Origin: Nitrosospira sp. NpAV
GTDB lineage: Bacteria > Pseudomonadota > Gammaproteobacteria > Burkholderiales > Nitrosomonadaceae
Length of the DNA stretch: 64,000 bases
Reading direction: 5' to 3'
Assembly: GCF_000832065.1 (NCBI RefSeq)
Contig: NZ_JXQM01000008.1
Location: 62,001-126,000 of the forward strand
The translations under genes were made by a program, and so were the position numbers. The notes under the pieces are model-generated. The model was not told where the DNA came from. It worked only from the letters and a program-made list of their open reading frames with translations, and did no database searches. The first letter of the stretch is position 1. Each line of letters begins with the position of its first letter. Positions 18,589-28,004 of the stretch are shown in pieces.

Positions 18589-19059
18589 TTAGATTTCCGC
18601 ATTCGCCTTCTCAAGGCGGCTGCGAATAATCGATAGGAAACTGGCGGGCTCAACCGGCTTCTCCACGATCAGAATCCATTCGTCGGATACGCCTGTGAAA
18701 TACGGACGGATCTCTTCCCCGAGAGAAGTCATGAATATCATATGAAGCTGTGGAAGGCGTTTGCGGATTTCGACAAAAGCTTCCAAACCGGCATCCATGG
18801 TTTCGACCATCACATCGAGAATTGCCAGATCCGGCGGATTTTCCGATTCCCGCAGGGATTCCAAGAAATCTCCCATTGTCTGGTAGCTATCGACTATATA
18901 TCCATTGGCGCTCAGAATACGCTTTACCGTATCCCGGATATCCGGATCGTCATCGACATGAGCAATCCGTTGTTTCGCAGAATCTTCTTCTGCAAGTACC
19001 GGATTCGACCGCTGACCCGCCAGTTTGCCCGGTTCTGAGTGTTGAAGAGTGGCATGCAT
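18589..19059 (-). CDS. Single-domain response regulator
   Basis: 156 residues consisting of a receiver domain only. The acidic pocket is D36-D38 (HVDDDPD), the phospho-acceptor is D82 (AILDVM), the switch residue is T111 (MTS) and the conserved lysine is K134 (VEKPV). No DNA-binding or other output domain follows, so it probably passes the signal to another protein. A low-complexity N-terminal extension of about 28 residues precedes the receiver. It is the first gene of a two-gene unit with the sensor kinase at 17059. Confidence 0.88.
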   Translation of the reverse strand: MHATLQHSEPGKLAGQRSNPVLAEEDSAKQRIAHVDDDPDIRDTVKRILSANGYIVDSYQTMGDFLESLRESENPPDLAILDVMVETMDAGLEAFVEIRKRLPQLHMIFMTSLGEEIRPYFTGVSDEWILIVEKPVEPASFLSIIRSRLEKANAEI

Positions 19060-19150
19060 TTTAGTCTCCTCCGTTTCTGTTATATATGTATGGAAATACC
19101 CTATTGTTAGGAGGGTAATATAGTATGTGTGAAGGCAGCGTCAGGCGCAA

Positions 19151-19167
19151 GTTAAGAATTCGTTAAG
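19151..19167. promoter_or_regulatory. Direct repeat GTTAAG-n5-GTTAAG upstream of the two-component pair
   Basis: Two identical GTTAAG hexamers (19151-19156 and 19162-19167) are spaced 11 bases start to start, about one helical turn, some 90-110 bases upstream of the response regulator start. The geometry is that of binding sites for tandem winged-helix (OmpR/PhoB type) regulators. The adjacent receiver protein has no DNA-binding domain, so a different regulator would be involved. This is a pattern match only. Confidence 0.35.
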
Positions 19168-19404
19168 ATTGCAGTTGGGCGGGGATTAAAATGATGTCAG
19201 GGGCTGCTGTGCCGTGTGCCGTATTGAGGCAGTCTTCCCTTTTTCCGCGTATTGGCGACACCGCAGGGCGCAACCCATTGCGCCATATGGCGTAGCAGAT
19301 TGGGGAGGGTGCGATGAAGGTACGTTTGAATAGGGATTAAATTGGGACGGCAGATGGCATAACGCGCCTCGCTTATTACACCCTACGTCCTGCTTTCCGC
19401 GGAG
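19168..19404. other. Gap between the two-component pair and the esterase
   Basis: No gene, hairpin with T-run or recognisable repeat was found here. Together with 19060-19150 it makes about 345 bases between the response regulator start and the esterase stop. It should contain the promoter of the response regulator-kinase unit. Confidence 0.4.
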
Positions 19405-20091
19405 CTACATCAAAATTCGCTTCAGCCAATCACTGATATCGGCTATTTCCTTTGCACAAACAGAGTGTGCCATCGGATATTCATGCCACTCCACCGCATA
19501 GCCGGATTCAAGCAATTGCCGGCTTGAATCCGCTGCCAGCGTCCTGGGTACGATGTTGTCGGCGCTGCCATGTGCCATGAAAATCGATATGCCGGAATTA
19601 GCTCGATGCGCCTCCGCCGCGAGCATTTGCGACGCCGGCAAGTAACACGATAATGCCATGATGCCGGCAAGTTTTTCCGGGTAACGCAAGCCGGTTTGCA
19701 GTGCGATGGCCCCACCTTGGGAAAAACCTGCCAGGACGATATTTCCCGGTTCGATACCACGGTGCTTCTCACGGCCTATCAGCGCTTCGATTGCCCGTTG
19801 CGAATCGCGCAAGCTCATCATATCTTCATGAACGCCGGAGTCTGGATCGATCATGTCATAGTCGTGCCATGCCCGCATCACCAAGCCCCGGTTAATGCTC
19901 ACCGGCCTCATGGGTGCATGCGGGAACACAAAACGGATGTGGAGACTGGACGGCAATGCAAGCTCATCCACAATGGGAACAAAATCGTTGCCATCGGCTC
20001 CGAGACCATGCATCCACAAGACCGCGTATGTGGGACGAACTCCGGTTTCAAGTTCGACGGCGGGAAGCAACCCTGTGGGAGAAGTAGTCAT
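19405..20091 (-). CDS. Phospholipase/carboxylesterase family hydrolase
   Basis: 228 residues, the usual size of the alpha/beta-hydrolase esterase family. The early LWMHGLGADGNDF segment forms the oxyanion side. The nucleophile elbow is AGFSQGG, the acid is in HGSADNIVP and the catalytic His is in PMAHSVC. These enzymes cleave short-chain acyl esters or lysophospholipids in the cytoplasm. The gene is divergent from the transglutaminase gene at 20207. The true substrate is unknown. Confidence 0.9.
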   Translation of the reverse strand: MTTSPTGLLPAVELETGVRPTYAVLWMHGLGADGNDFVPIVDELALPSSLHIRFVFPHAPMRPVSINRGLVMRAWHDYDMIDPDSGVHEDMMSLRDSQRAIEALIGREKHRGIEPGNIVLAGFSQGGAIALQTGLRYPEKLAGIMALSCYLPASQMLAAEAHRANSGISIFMAHGSADNIVPRTLAADSSRQLLESGYAVEWHEYPMAHSVCAKEIADISDWLKRILM

Positions 20092-20206
20092 TGATAAAAA
20101 AGGGATTTGAAATAAGAGTTGAAAATGTGGGGTTGACTTAGCCGAAAGGCGGGATTAGATTCGCGCTTTCGATTGTTAAGATGCACCAGAATAGCGGGGG
20201 AAGATC

Positions 20207-21313
20207 ATGAAGCGTAGGGATTTTATCAAACTAGCGGGGATCGGTGGGATGAGCGCCGTATTATTTCCGGTTCCATCATCCGTATTCGGTCAACAGGCTG
20301 TCCGGCCGCGATCGCGCAGCTACCGTCTGACCTATAAAGTCGACCTTCCCAACGAGGGGAAAAAGGCGCGTCTATGGTTGCCGTTACCGGACACCAACGA
20401 TACCGCCCATCAGTTTTCCCAGGGTAGCGTATGGAGCGGTAACGCAGATATCGCCCGGTTTGACAACATTCCGGGAACGACGTCGCCCATGTTTTATGCC
20501 GAGTGGCGCGGCACGGGTCCGCGCAGCGTCGCGGTAAGCAGCATTATAAAGACTACCGATCGCGTCGTCGATTTGCGTCACTATACCGAGAGTGGCGCGG
20601 CCAGCATCCCGGCGGAAGTGAAACGTTATCTGCAACCGACCAAACATATTCCGCTGGATGGCATCGTGCGCAAGACCGCGTTGTCCATCGTCAAAGAGGC
20701 CAATGCCCAAACACCTCTGAAGAAAGCCCAGGCGGTATACGATTGGGTCGTAGAAAATTCCTATCGCGACCCGGCAACGCGGGGCTGCGGACGGGGCGAC
20801 ATCAAATCCATGCTGGAATCCGGCAATCTAGGCGGAAAATGCGCCGACCTCAATGCCCTGTTTGTAGGCCTCACTCGGGCCGCCGGTGTGCCCGCCCGGG
20901 ATAATTATGGAATTCGCATCGATGAGTCCGCCGCGCATAAAACGCTAGGTCAATCAGGCGATGTGTCCAGCGCCCAGCACTGCCGTCCCGAATTTTATCT
21001 TGCCGGCCTGGGGTGGGTACCCGTGGACCCCGCTGATGTGCGCCAACTGGCATTGGACGAGGATTTACCCATCAGTAATCCGCGCGTGGCCGCGCTGCGC
21101 GAGAAATTGTTCGGTGCCTGGGAAATGAATTGGGTGGCCTTCAATCATGGCAGAGATATTAACTTGGCGAAAGATAGCATATTGGGCGAGCTCCCGTTTT
21201 TTATGTACCCCCAGGCTGAGGTCGCCGGTCATTTACAGGACAGCCTGGAGCCAGCGGAATTCATTTATAAAATAGTTTCATCGGAATTGGTCGGCACCGG
21301 CGTCAAATTCTAG
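20207..21313 (+). CDS. Exported transglutaminase-like protein
   Basis: 368 residues. The N-terminus MKRRDFIKLAG carries a twin-arginine (Tat) export motif with a hydrophobic segment and a cut near residue 28. The transglutaminase-like domain has the nucleophile in GGKCADLNALFVGL and the catalytic His-Asp region in AQHCRPEFYL...WVPVDPADV. Family members may act as proteases or cross-linking enzymes in the periplasm. The Tat signal implies folding, perhaps with a cofactor, before export. A GGGGGAAGATC-type ribosome site precedes the ATG. Confidence 0.87.
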   Translation: MKRRDFIKLAGIGGMSAVLFPVPSSVFGQQAVRPRSRSYRLTYKVDLPNEGKKARLWLPLPDTNDTAHQFSQGSVWSGNADIARFDNIPGTTSPMFYAEWRGTGPRSVAVSSIIKTTDRVVDLRHYTESGAASIPAEVKRYLQPTKHIPLDGIVRKTALSIVKEANAQTPLKKAQAVYDWVVENSYRDPATRGCGRGDIKSMLESGNLGGKCADLNALFVGLTRAAGVPARDNYGIRIDESAAHKTLGQSGDVSSAQHCRPEFYLAGLGWVPVDPADVRQLALDEDLPISNPRVAALREKLFGAWEMNWVAFNHGRDINLAKDSILGELPFFMYPQAEVAGHLQDSLEPAEFIYKIVSSELVGTGVKF

Positions 21314-21409
21314 TCGCAACGTAGGATGTATACGCTAGGCTTCATCCATCCACCCTGCTCAAACTGACACCCGTTGCTCGCCCTATCCGCTGCGCGCTTG
21401 GAATATCCG

Positions 21410-21970
21410 TCATTCATTTTCCGCCAGGTCGTCTGCGTCGATCTTCCTGGACTCTTCCGGAATAATCTTCTGTAATTCGTGGAACAACGCGCGAAAGCTC
21501 CTGGGTGGCTTATTCGCAAGCTTCTCCTTGCGCACGTTGCGTGCGAGTGCACGCAGATGCTGCAAGTCAGCATCTGGATGTTTCTGCGCAAATTCAGCGA
21601 AAGCCTGTTCATCCGCCAGCAGCCGATCGCGCCAGCGTTCCAGCAGATGCAATCGTGCGGTATTTTGCAGGGTTACGCCGCTCCATAAGTCAAATTTTTC
21701 CAAAATTGGCGCCGCGTCAACGTCGCGCATCAACTTGCCAATATATTGCATCTGCCGGCGGCGGGCTTCATGTTTATGTATCCGCCTGGCTTCGAGTATG
21801 GCGTCCGTTAGCGCCTCCGGCAAATCCAGCTCCGTCAGCCGTTTGAGATCGAGTTGCACCAACTGTTCGCCAATATCCTGCAGGGCGTGCATTTCTTGCT
21901 TGCGGCGGGTCTTGCTGGGGGATGGTTCCAGCTCGGGCTGCCCCAAAATGTTTACCCGGTTTTTTTGCAT
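21410..21970 (-). CDS. darP: Ribosome biogenesis protein DarP (YjgA)
   Basis: 186 residues, the normal length. The protein is helical and charged, with an early SKTRRKQEMHALQDIGEQL segment (core RRKQEMHALQ) and VRKEKLANKPPRSFRALF near the C-terminus, as in DarP/YjgA. DarP associates with late 50S precursors. It is divergent from pmbA, the same arrangement as yjgA-pmbA in E. coli, which supports both assignments. Confidence 0.92.
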   Translation of the reverse strand: MQKNRVNILGQPELEPSPSKTRRKQEMHALQDIGEQLVQLDLKRLTELDLPEALTDAILEARRIHKHEARRRQMQYIGKLMRDVDAAPILEKFDLWSGVTLQNTARLHLLERWRDRLLADEQAFAEFAQKHPDADLQHLRALARNVRKEKLANKPPRSFRALFHELQKIIPEESRKIDADDLAENE

Positions 21971-22116
21971 GGCGGCATTGGTTAATGCAACGTTAAGAAA
22001 CTGCTATCATAGCGTCATTTAACCATAATGTAATTTGATCCTGCCGAACTTGACCCTTGCTTAGAAAACTAGGGGTCATTCAATAACCAATCCACTATTA
22101 TTTCCATAAAGCTGCC

Positions 22117-23475
22117 ATGAACGAAAGCGCAAAGTCTTCGCCACGTTTTTCCTATCCTTTTACAGTACTCCAGAATATTGCACGGGATGTGCTGGACCAT
22201 GCCAAGAAGGCCGGCGCCTCCGCTTGTGAAACCGATGTCTCGGATGGATTCGGCCAGAATGTCACAGTGCGCCGGGGTGAGGTGGAGACCATTGAATACA
22301 ATCGGGACAAAGGCCTCTCGGTGACCGTTTATATCGGCCAGAAGCGCGGTCATGCGAGCACTTCTGATTTTTCTCCCCAGGCTGTGAGTGATACCGTGGC
22401 GGCAGCGCTCTCCATCGCCGGACACACCGCCGCCGATGATTGCGCGGGATTGGCCGATGCTGATTTACTGGCGCGGGAATTTCCCGATCTCGATTTGTAC
22501 TTCCCTTGGGAATTGCCTGTGGAACAGGCAATCGAGCTTGCTCAGGCTTGTGAAGCGGCCGCGTTTGCGGTTGACAAACGTATTAGCAACTCCGAGGGGG
22601 CGAGTGTGTCATTGAGCGAATCGCAGTTCGTTCACGCCAACAGTCTCGGTTTCATGGGTGGTTATCCTTCCTCTCGCCACAGCATCAGTTGTGCGATGAT
22701 CGCGAGCCAGGATGAGGCCATGCAGCGTGATTATTGGTATAGCACGGTACGTGACGCCGCTGATCTGGAGCAGGCCGATAGTGTCGGCAAAAAAGCTGGG
22801 ATGCGCAGTGTCGCGCGCCTGGGCGCAAGAAAAATCGCTACCTGTGAAGTACCGGTATTGTTTGAAGCACCAATCGCCTCCAGCCTGATAGGGCATCTTG
22901 TTAGCGCCGTGAGCGGTGGTAGTCTTTACAGAAAGTCGTCATTTCTGCTGGACAGTGTAGGCACACAGGTATTTGCGCCGGATATACAGATGCGGGAGCT
23001 GCCTCATCTGAAAAAAGGTTTGGCGAGCGGAGCATTCGATGATGAGGGTGTCGCCACTCATGAACGCAGGTTGATAGAAAATGGCGTCTTACAAGGCTAT
23101 TTTCTCAGCAGCTATTCCGCGCGCAAGCTTGGGTTGCGCACCACCGGCAATGCCGGGGGCAATCACAATCTGATTCTGGATAATGGTGCGGCCCTCGAAT
23201 TTTCTGCACTGCTCAAGAAAATGGGGAAAGGATTGTTGGTAACCGAGTTGCTCGGGCACGGTGTGAACGCTGTTACCGGAGACTACTCTCGTGGAGCCGC
23301 CGGTTATTGGGTAGAAGGTGGGGAGATCTGTTATGCGGTTGAGGAAATCACGATCGCCGGTAACCTCAAGGACATGTTGCTCGGTATTTCCGCGGTGGGT
23401 AGCGATGTGATAATACGTGGCTCTAAACAATGCGGGTCGCTGCTGATAGACAGGATGACAGTGGCGGGCGGTTAA
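22117..23475 (+). CDS. pmbA: Metalloprotease subunit PmbA (TldE)
   Basis: 452 residues of the TldD/PmbA family. Recognisable parts are an early RRGEVETIEYNRDKGLSVTVY segment (core EVETIE...GLSVTVY), EAPIASSLIGHL, TGNAGGNHNLIL and the C-terminal GEICYAVEEITIAGNL. PmbA works with TldD as a heterodimer that degrades unfolded peptides and matures some ribosomal peptides. PmbA itself lacks the HExxxH zinc motif, and none is seen here. TldD is not in this window. Confidence 0.94.
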   Translation: MNESAKSSPRFSYPFTVLQNIARDVLDHAKKAGASACETDVSDGFGQNVTVRRGEVETIEYNRDKGLSVTVYIGQKRGHASTSDFSPQAVSDTVAAALSIAGHTAADDCAGLADADLLAREFPDLDLYFPWELPVEQAIELAQACEAAAFAVDKRISNSEGASVSLSESQFVHANSLGFMGGYPSSRHSISCAMIASQDEAMQRDYWYSTVRDAADLEQADSVGKKAGMRSVARLGARKIATCEVPVLFEAPIASSLIGHLVSAVSGGSLYRKSSFLLDSVGTQVFAPDIQMRELPHLKKGLASGAFDDEGVATHERRLIENGVLQGYFLSSYSARKLGLRTTGNAGGNHNLILDNGAALEFSALLKKMGKGLLVTELLGHGVNAVTGDYSRGAAGYWVEGGEICYAVEEITIAGNLKDMLLGISAVGSDVIIRGSKQCGSLLIDRMTVAGG

Positions 23476-23614
23476 AAAGGCTCACCGCAGAATAGTGCTG
23501 CTTCCCCCGGTTATTTCCACCGTTAGCTCGTCCGGTTTCTTGTATTGATCCGGTAACCATCGTATCCGGCTACGTCCGCTTCCGTACCCACCCTTTCCCA
23601 ACTGCGGATTCAGG

Positions 23615-24661
23615 ATGATCCTAAATCTACACTTGCTTATTCCTTCCCTCTTTTGGCCAGATGCGTCCCTACCTGAGATTTACCGGGATTTGCCGCTGCC
23701 CGGACTGGAAAGTCTACTAGCCAAAAGTTTGCGGACTGAGGATAAACCAGTACCCGTCGAGGCGTGGCTTTGCCGGGCTTTCGGGGTACCGAAACAACGG
23801 GACTGGCCAGTAGCGCCAATTACCCTCGATACCGATGGCGCGGGAAGCATAAAGGTTGGGGGCGATTACTGGGTTCGCGCCGACCCTGTGCATCTGCGCA
23901 TCGAGCGTGATCAGATCCTGCTGGGCGATAGCCGTGTGTTCCGGATCTCGATGGAAGAGGCGGAACAATTCACTCGTTTGCTTAACCAGCACTTTGCCGG
24001 GAGTGGCCAGGAGATGGTATTTGTTCCGATACGGCCCGATCGCTGGTATTTACGCGCAACGGCAATACCTCCGGCGGAAACCCATTTGCTTAGCGAGGTT
24101 GTCAACAAGGGTATCAATGAGCTATTGCCATTCGGTACCAACAATACATCCTGGCATGCTCTCTTCAACGAAGTTCAGATGGTGCTGCACGAACATCCTC
24201 TTAACCAATCACGCGAAGCACGCGGCGAACCTGCCATTAACGGTACCTGGTTTTGGGGGGGTGGAGTCATGCCGCAGTCTATGACCTCTCCCTATACCCA
24301 TGTATGGAGCGATGATGTGCTTGCCGCCGCTCTCGCGCTAGCATCAGGTATAACCCACATGCGGTTACCCTTGGATGCGACCGCATGGCGTGAATCTGCC
24401 GTACCTGGCGATCATTTTATCGTACTTGATTCGCTGCATGGCAGGGCCCAGTATGCGGACGCTTATGGTTGGCGGGAAAGTTTAAAAGAACTGGAACGGA
24501 ATTGGTTCGCGCCCTTATGGTCAATGTCGAGACAAGGCAAGCTCGATCAGTTGACACTCACGAGTATCAGTCATCGCAAAACCCAGAATTTCGTCTTGAG
24601 AAAGAGCGATACGAGAAAATTCTGGCGTAGAACGCAATCATTTTCCAGCTATGCTCAATAA
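23615..24661 (+). CDS. RpfE-type conserved protein (COG4255-like)
   Basis: 348 residues resembling the group annotated as RpfE-type regulatory protein or phosphoglycerate mutase-like. Typical segments are the N-terminal LHLLIPSLFWP, the repeated LLxxHF and NEVQMVLHEHPLN region, and NGTWFWGGG. The family is widespread in betaproteobacteria near recJ or other housekeeping genes, and its function is not established; the regulatory name comes from the Xanthomonas rpf locus. No signal peptide or membrane segment is seen. Here it lies alone downstream of pmbA. Confidence 0.7.
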   Translation: MILNLHLLIPSLFWPDASLPEIYRDLPLPGLESLLAKSLRTEDKPVPVEAWLCRAFGVPKQRDWPVAPITLDTDGAGSIKVGGDYWVRADPVHLRIERDQILLGDSRVFRISMEEAEQFTRLLNQHFAGSGQEMVFVPIRPDRWYLRATAIPPAETHLLSEVVNKGINELLPFGTNNTSWHALFNEVQMVLHEHPLNQSREARGEPAINGTWFWGGGVMPQSMTSPYTHVWSDDVLAAALALASGITHMRLPLDATAWRESAVPGDHFIVLDSLHGRAQYADAYGWRESLKELERNWFAPLWSMSRQGKLDQLTLTSISHRKTQNFVLRKSDTRKFWRRTQSFSSYAQ

Positions 24662-25016
24662 GATTAGCGGATGAAAAGAACGATCGAATCTTTCCTATAA
24701 ATCCATTAAAACATTTCTCTATCGCTCATAATCATCCCTCCCTGATTTTCCGGAATATCAATCACAATAAATGTTTTGCGTAAATAGCTACTTTGGACCA
24801 ATTAAATTAGTCCATACAGGCGAATAGTCATATTGTGGAAGCCCTGAATCGCGGTATGATTAACAAACAGATTGTTGAGCCATTGAAAAAGTCTCCACAG
24901 ATCTGTAAATAACATATTGTAATATATGAATCTTTTATAAATCATCCTGACTAAAATAATGGTTTATTGGGGCCCTCTGGGGAAACAAAGGGAATAAATC
25001 ATGAAAGGGAAAAATC
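24662..25016. other. Upstream region of the LuxR gene
   Basis: 355 AT-rich bases without a gene. A weak palindrome, CCACAGATCTGTAAA, occurs near 24895 and could be an operator, but it does not match a lux box well. The ribosome site AAGGGAAAAATC lies directly before the luxR ATG. No tRNA, repeat or terminator was recognised. Confidence 0.35.
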
Positions 25017-25751
25017 ATGAATGATCTAAGCCTGCTCGAATCGTTGCTAAATTGCAACACTGTGGAAGAACTGCATAGCAATACAACTGCCATTATTGGC
25101 CAGATGGGATTTGAACATTTTCTTTATGGAGTGCAGGTAAATACTTCGCTCACCCGTCCCTATCGATTCATCCTCAGTTGTTATCCGGAAGAATGGCGTA
25201 AGCATTATGATGAGGAGGGTTATGCCAATATCGATCCTACCGTATCACACTGCGCCAGAACCACTATTCCGGTTATCTGGAAGAACGAGGTTTTCAAAGG
25301 ACGCAAGGAAGCCAGGGTAAGGAGCGAAGCAAAGGATTCCGGCCTGGTGAGCGGTGCCAGCTTCTCTGTTCATGGAGGGCGCGGTGAAGCCGCAATGCTT
25401 AGTCTTGCCACTTCACGGGAGTCCCGCGAAGCGCAGAATGACATTTTGGCGATGATGGGCCACGCTCAGCTGTTAACCTGTTATCTGCACGAGGCGGTAC
25501 AGCGTATTGTACTTAGCCAGGGTCCCTTGCCCCTGAAGAAAATCAGTTTGACGGAACGGGAAAGAGAGTGCTTACTATGGGCGGCGGAGGGCAAAACGGG
25601 TTGGGAAATCGCCAACATTGTCCACATTTCGGAACGAACGGTGACTTTTCATCTCCAGAATGCGGCGCAAAAAATGGGCGTGGTCAACCGTCAGCAGGCA
25701 ATCTCGCGCGCCCTCTCCATGGGACCTATCGCGCCCTGCAGTATTTCGTGA
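25017..25751 (+). CDS. LuxR-family regulator with autoinducer-binding domain (orphan)
   Basis: 244 residues. The N-terminal autoinducer-binding domain keeps all six residues conserved in acyl-homoserine-lactone receptors by TraR alignment: W60, Y64, D73, P74, W88 and G113. The C-terminal helix-turn-helix begins LTERERECLLWAAEGKT and has ISERTVTFHLQNAAQKMG (core ERTVTFHL). It should bind an acyl-homoserine lactone and then DNA. No luxI-type synthase lies in the window, so it is a solo here; it may sense a signal made elsewhere in the genome or by neighbours. Confidence 0.92.
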   Translation: MNDLSLLESLLNCNTVEELHSNTTAIIGQMGFEHFLYGVQVNTSLTRPYRFILSCYPEEWRKHYDEEGYANIDPTVSHCARTTIPVIWKNEVFKGRKEARVRSEAKDSGLVSGASFSVHGGRGEAAMLSLATSRESREAQNDILAMMGHAQLLTCYLHEAVQRIVLSQGPLPLKKISLTERERECLLWAAEGKTGWEIANIVHISERTVTFHLQNAAQKMGVVNRQQAISRALSMGPIAPCSIS

Positions 25752-25819
25752 GCGGCTAGCGTGGACATCAGCCCCGTGCAAATAAATAAGCATGGCATTT
25801 CAGGGAGACGCGCATAAAT

Positions 25820-26617
25820 TTATGAAACATCCGCGTTGAGCCCCAGTGGCTTAGTCCTTAGTTCCACCATTACCGGCGCATGATCGGAAGGCCGCTCAAG
25901 CTTGCGTGTCGCTTTATCTATGACGCATGCGGTGCATATTTTTGCTAGCTCATTACTCAACAAAATATGGTCTATCCGCAAACCCATATTACGACGAAAG
26001 GCCATCATGCGATAGTCCCACCACGTATAGGATTTTTCCGCCTGATCGAACAAGCGAAAGCTGTCCAGAAGACCCAGATTGAGTACGTCGCGGAATGCCT
26101 CGCGCTCCGGCAAACTGAACAGAACTTGTCCTTCCCATAATTTCGGATCATGCACATCGCAGTCTTCCGGCGCGATGTTGAAGTCACCCAGCAGCACCAA
26201 TTTCTGGTGTTGGTTCAGCATATTCCGCAGCCATCCATTGAGTGCGGCCAGCCACTTCAACTTATATTGATATTTTTCCGACTCGATGTTTTCCCCATTG
26301 GGCACATAAATGCAAATTACCCGCACATCCTCGTAGATAGCCGAGAGGACGCGTTTCTGAGGATCATCGAAACCGGGCATCGCCGTAATAACTTCACTTC
26401 CCGGTTGCTTGCTGAGCAAGGCAACACCGTTATAAGTCTTTTGACCGGCATAAATGGTGTGATAACCCCCTTCCGCGATTGCCGCTATGGGAAAATTCTC
26501 ATCTTGCAGCTTGGTTTCCTGCAGACACAGCACATCTGGCTGATTTATCGCCAGCCAATCAAGAACCTGAGGGAGGCGAACCTTAAGGGAATTGACATTC
26601 CATGTGGCAATTTTCAT
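25820..26617 (-). CDS. xth: Exodeoxyribonuclease III
   Basis: 265 residues of the ExoIII/AP-endonuclease family. Motifs in order: MKIATWNVNSLKVRLP, LCLQETKL (metal-binding Glu), LLGDFNIAPEDCDV and the C-terminal RIDHILLS plus RPSDHAPVMVEL with the catalytic His. The enzyme nicks abasic sites and trims 3' ends in base excision repair. It is convergent with luxR. The last residues extend slightly past the DHAPV motif, as is normal for the family. Confidence 0.94.
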   Translation of the reverse strand: MKIATWNVNSLKVRLPQVLDWLAINQPDVLCLQETKLQDENFPIAAIAEGGYHTIYAGQKTYNGVALLSKQPGSEVITAMPGFDDPQKRVLSAIYEDVRVICIYVPNGENIESEKYQYKLKWLAALNGWLRNMLNQHQKLVLLGDFNIAPEDCDVHDPKLWEGQVLFSLPEREAFRDVLNLGLLDSFRLFDQAEKSYTWWDYRMMAFRRNMGLRIDHILLSNELAKICTACVIDKATRKLERPSDHAPVMVELRTKPLGLNADVS

Positions 26618-27181
26618 TATCTGTAATTTCTTCGCTGGATTGACACAAACTGCTTAAGCTTGAATTCGCTAGTCGCGATTGATCCCGATAATTAGTTCCA
26701 TTATTTACCATCTCCCTACCAAGAACGTTTCATCGATGTCGTTCTCGCCGGCGGATTCATTGACACCGTTACAGCTGAACAAACCGAATGCAATAATTTT
26801 GTCCTAGCCACTAAATTCTGAGCATGCAGTTCTTCTGGACACCCAGGTAATGCGAGAAAACCGATGCTTATTTTAACTTTCATTCCGGGAATTATCACGT
26901 TTCTTTCCCCTAAACCCATCTTTCCGGTAACACCACATTACTAATACTGAATAGTTACATATTTATGTTGTGCTATTATGGATATGGACGTATGGCAAAA
27001 TACGTCTTTCGTCTCACGGAGACATAGGGGGATCATCCATAATCCCCTGCGCCGCTATTAATCATTGCGTTGGTTTCCTGCCAGCACCTGAATAGACCCT
27101 TTAACCGGGACGGTGCCGATGTGAGTAAGTCCCTTCGATACTTGGGACAATCCTTTATATCTAAACAAAGGTATAGTAACG
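26618..27181. other. Region upstream of folE with two hairpins
   Basis: 564 bases without a convincing gene; a 67-residue frame on the minus strand (26716-26919) has no family features. It contains two stem-loops at 26987-27023: GACGTAT-ggcaaa-ATACGTC and GTCTC-acg-GAGAC. They lie 160-195 bases before the folE start and could belong to a leader RNA or an operator. No known riboswitch class was matched. Confidence 0.4.
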
Positions 27182-27766
27182 ATGACCACTTCACATGACT
27201 CAGAATTTGGCGTAGCTGATTGGCAACGGCTGTTGCGTTCGGTTGGCGAAGATCCCACGCGTCAAGGCCTGGTCGAGACCCCGAACCGGGTTGCCCGAGC
27301 CTGGGCACATTGGACACGTGGTTATAAGCAGGATCCGGCCACGATTCTCAAGACGTTCGCCGATGGGGGCGAATGCTACGATGAATTGATCGTTGTCAGA
27401 GAGATACCGGTTTACTCGCATTGCGAACATCACCTGGCACCTTTCTTCGGCCATGCCACGGTGGGCTATCTCCCAAGCGGACATATTGTCGGGCTATCAA
27501 AATTGACACGGCTGGTCAACTGCTTTGCTGCTCGACTACAAGTGCAGGAACGCCTAACCCAGCAGATTGCGCAATCCCTGCTCGAGCATCTGCAACCCAA
27601 GGCGGTTGGGGTAATTCTTCGCTGTCGTCATATGTGCATGGAGTCACGAGGAATCGCAGTTGCGGGTGAAGAAACAGTCACATCCGCAATGCTCGGCGAT
27701 CTAAAAACCAATGCCGCTCAGCGAGCGGAGTTCCTGGCATTGGCAGAGCAACAGACAGCCCGCTGA
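27182..27766 (+). CDS. folE: GTP cyclohydrolase I
   Basis: 194 residues. Zinc and catalytic residues are visible in VYSHCEHHLAPFFG and in RCRHMCMESRG, with SKLTRLV between them. FolE converts GTP to dihydroneopterin triphosphate, the first step of folate synthesis. This zinc-dependent type also feeds queuosine synthesis, of which the window carries tgt and queA elsewhere. The next gene on the same strand (28005) is separated by 238 bases. Confidence 0.95.
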   Translation: MTTSHDSEFGVADWQRLLRSVGEDPTRQGLVETPNRVARAWAHWTRGYKQDPATILKTFADGGECYDELIVVREIPVYSHCEHHLAPFFGHATVGYLPSGHIVGLSKLTRLVNCFAARLQVQERLTQQIAQSLLEHLQPKAVGVILRCRHMCMESRGIAVAGEETVTSAMLGDLKTNAAQRAEFLALAEQQTAR

Positions 27767-28004
27767 TCCCCCAGAACCTCCCACTTATTAAGCCCCAATA
27801 CGGTACCCTTACATCCGTTTGCAATAATATACAAATAAACTTGCTCATCTATATCCAAGATTAAACATTGGACATGCGGATTCAATACCTATCCCACTGG
27901 AATATCACAAGCATATTTTGTCAACCATAACTCTTCTCGCCCGTTTTATTCTCAAGTGAAGCGCGAAAGAACTAAATTACTAACCCATTGAGAGGCAGAA
28001 GCTT

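Noticed and set aside
26716-26919. 67-residue minus-strand frame before folE.
   Set aside because: No recognisable family, poor start context, and composition like intergenic DNA.
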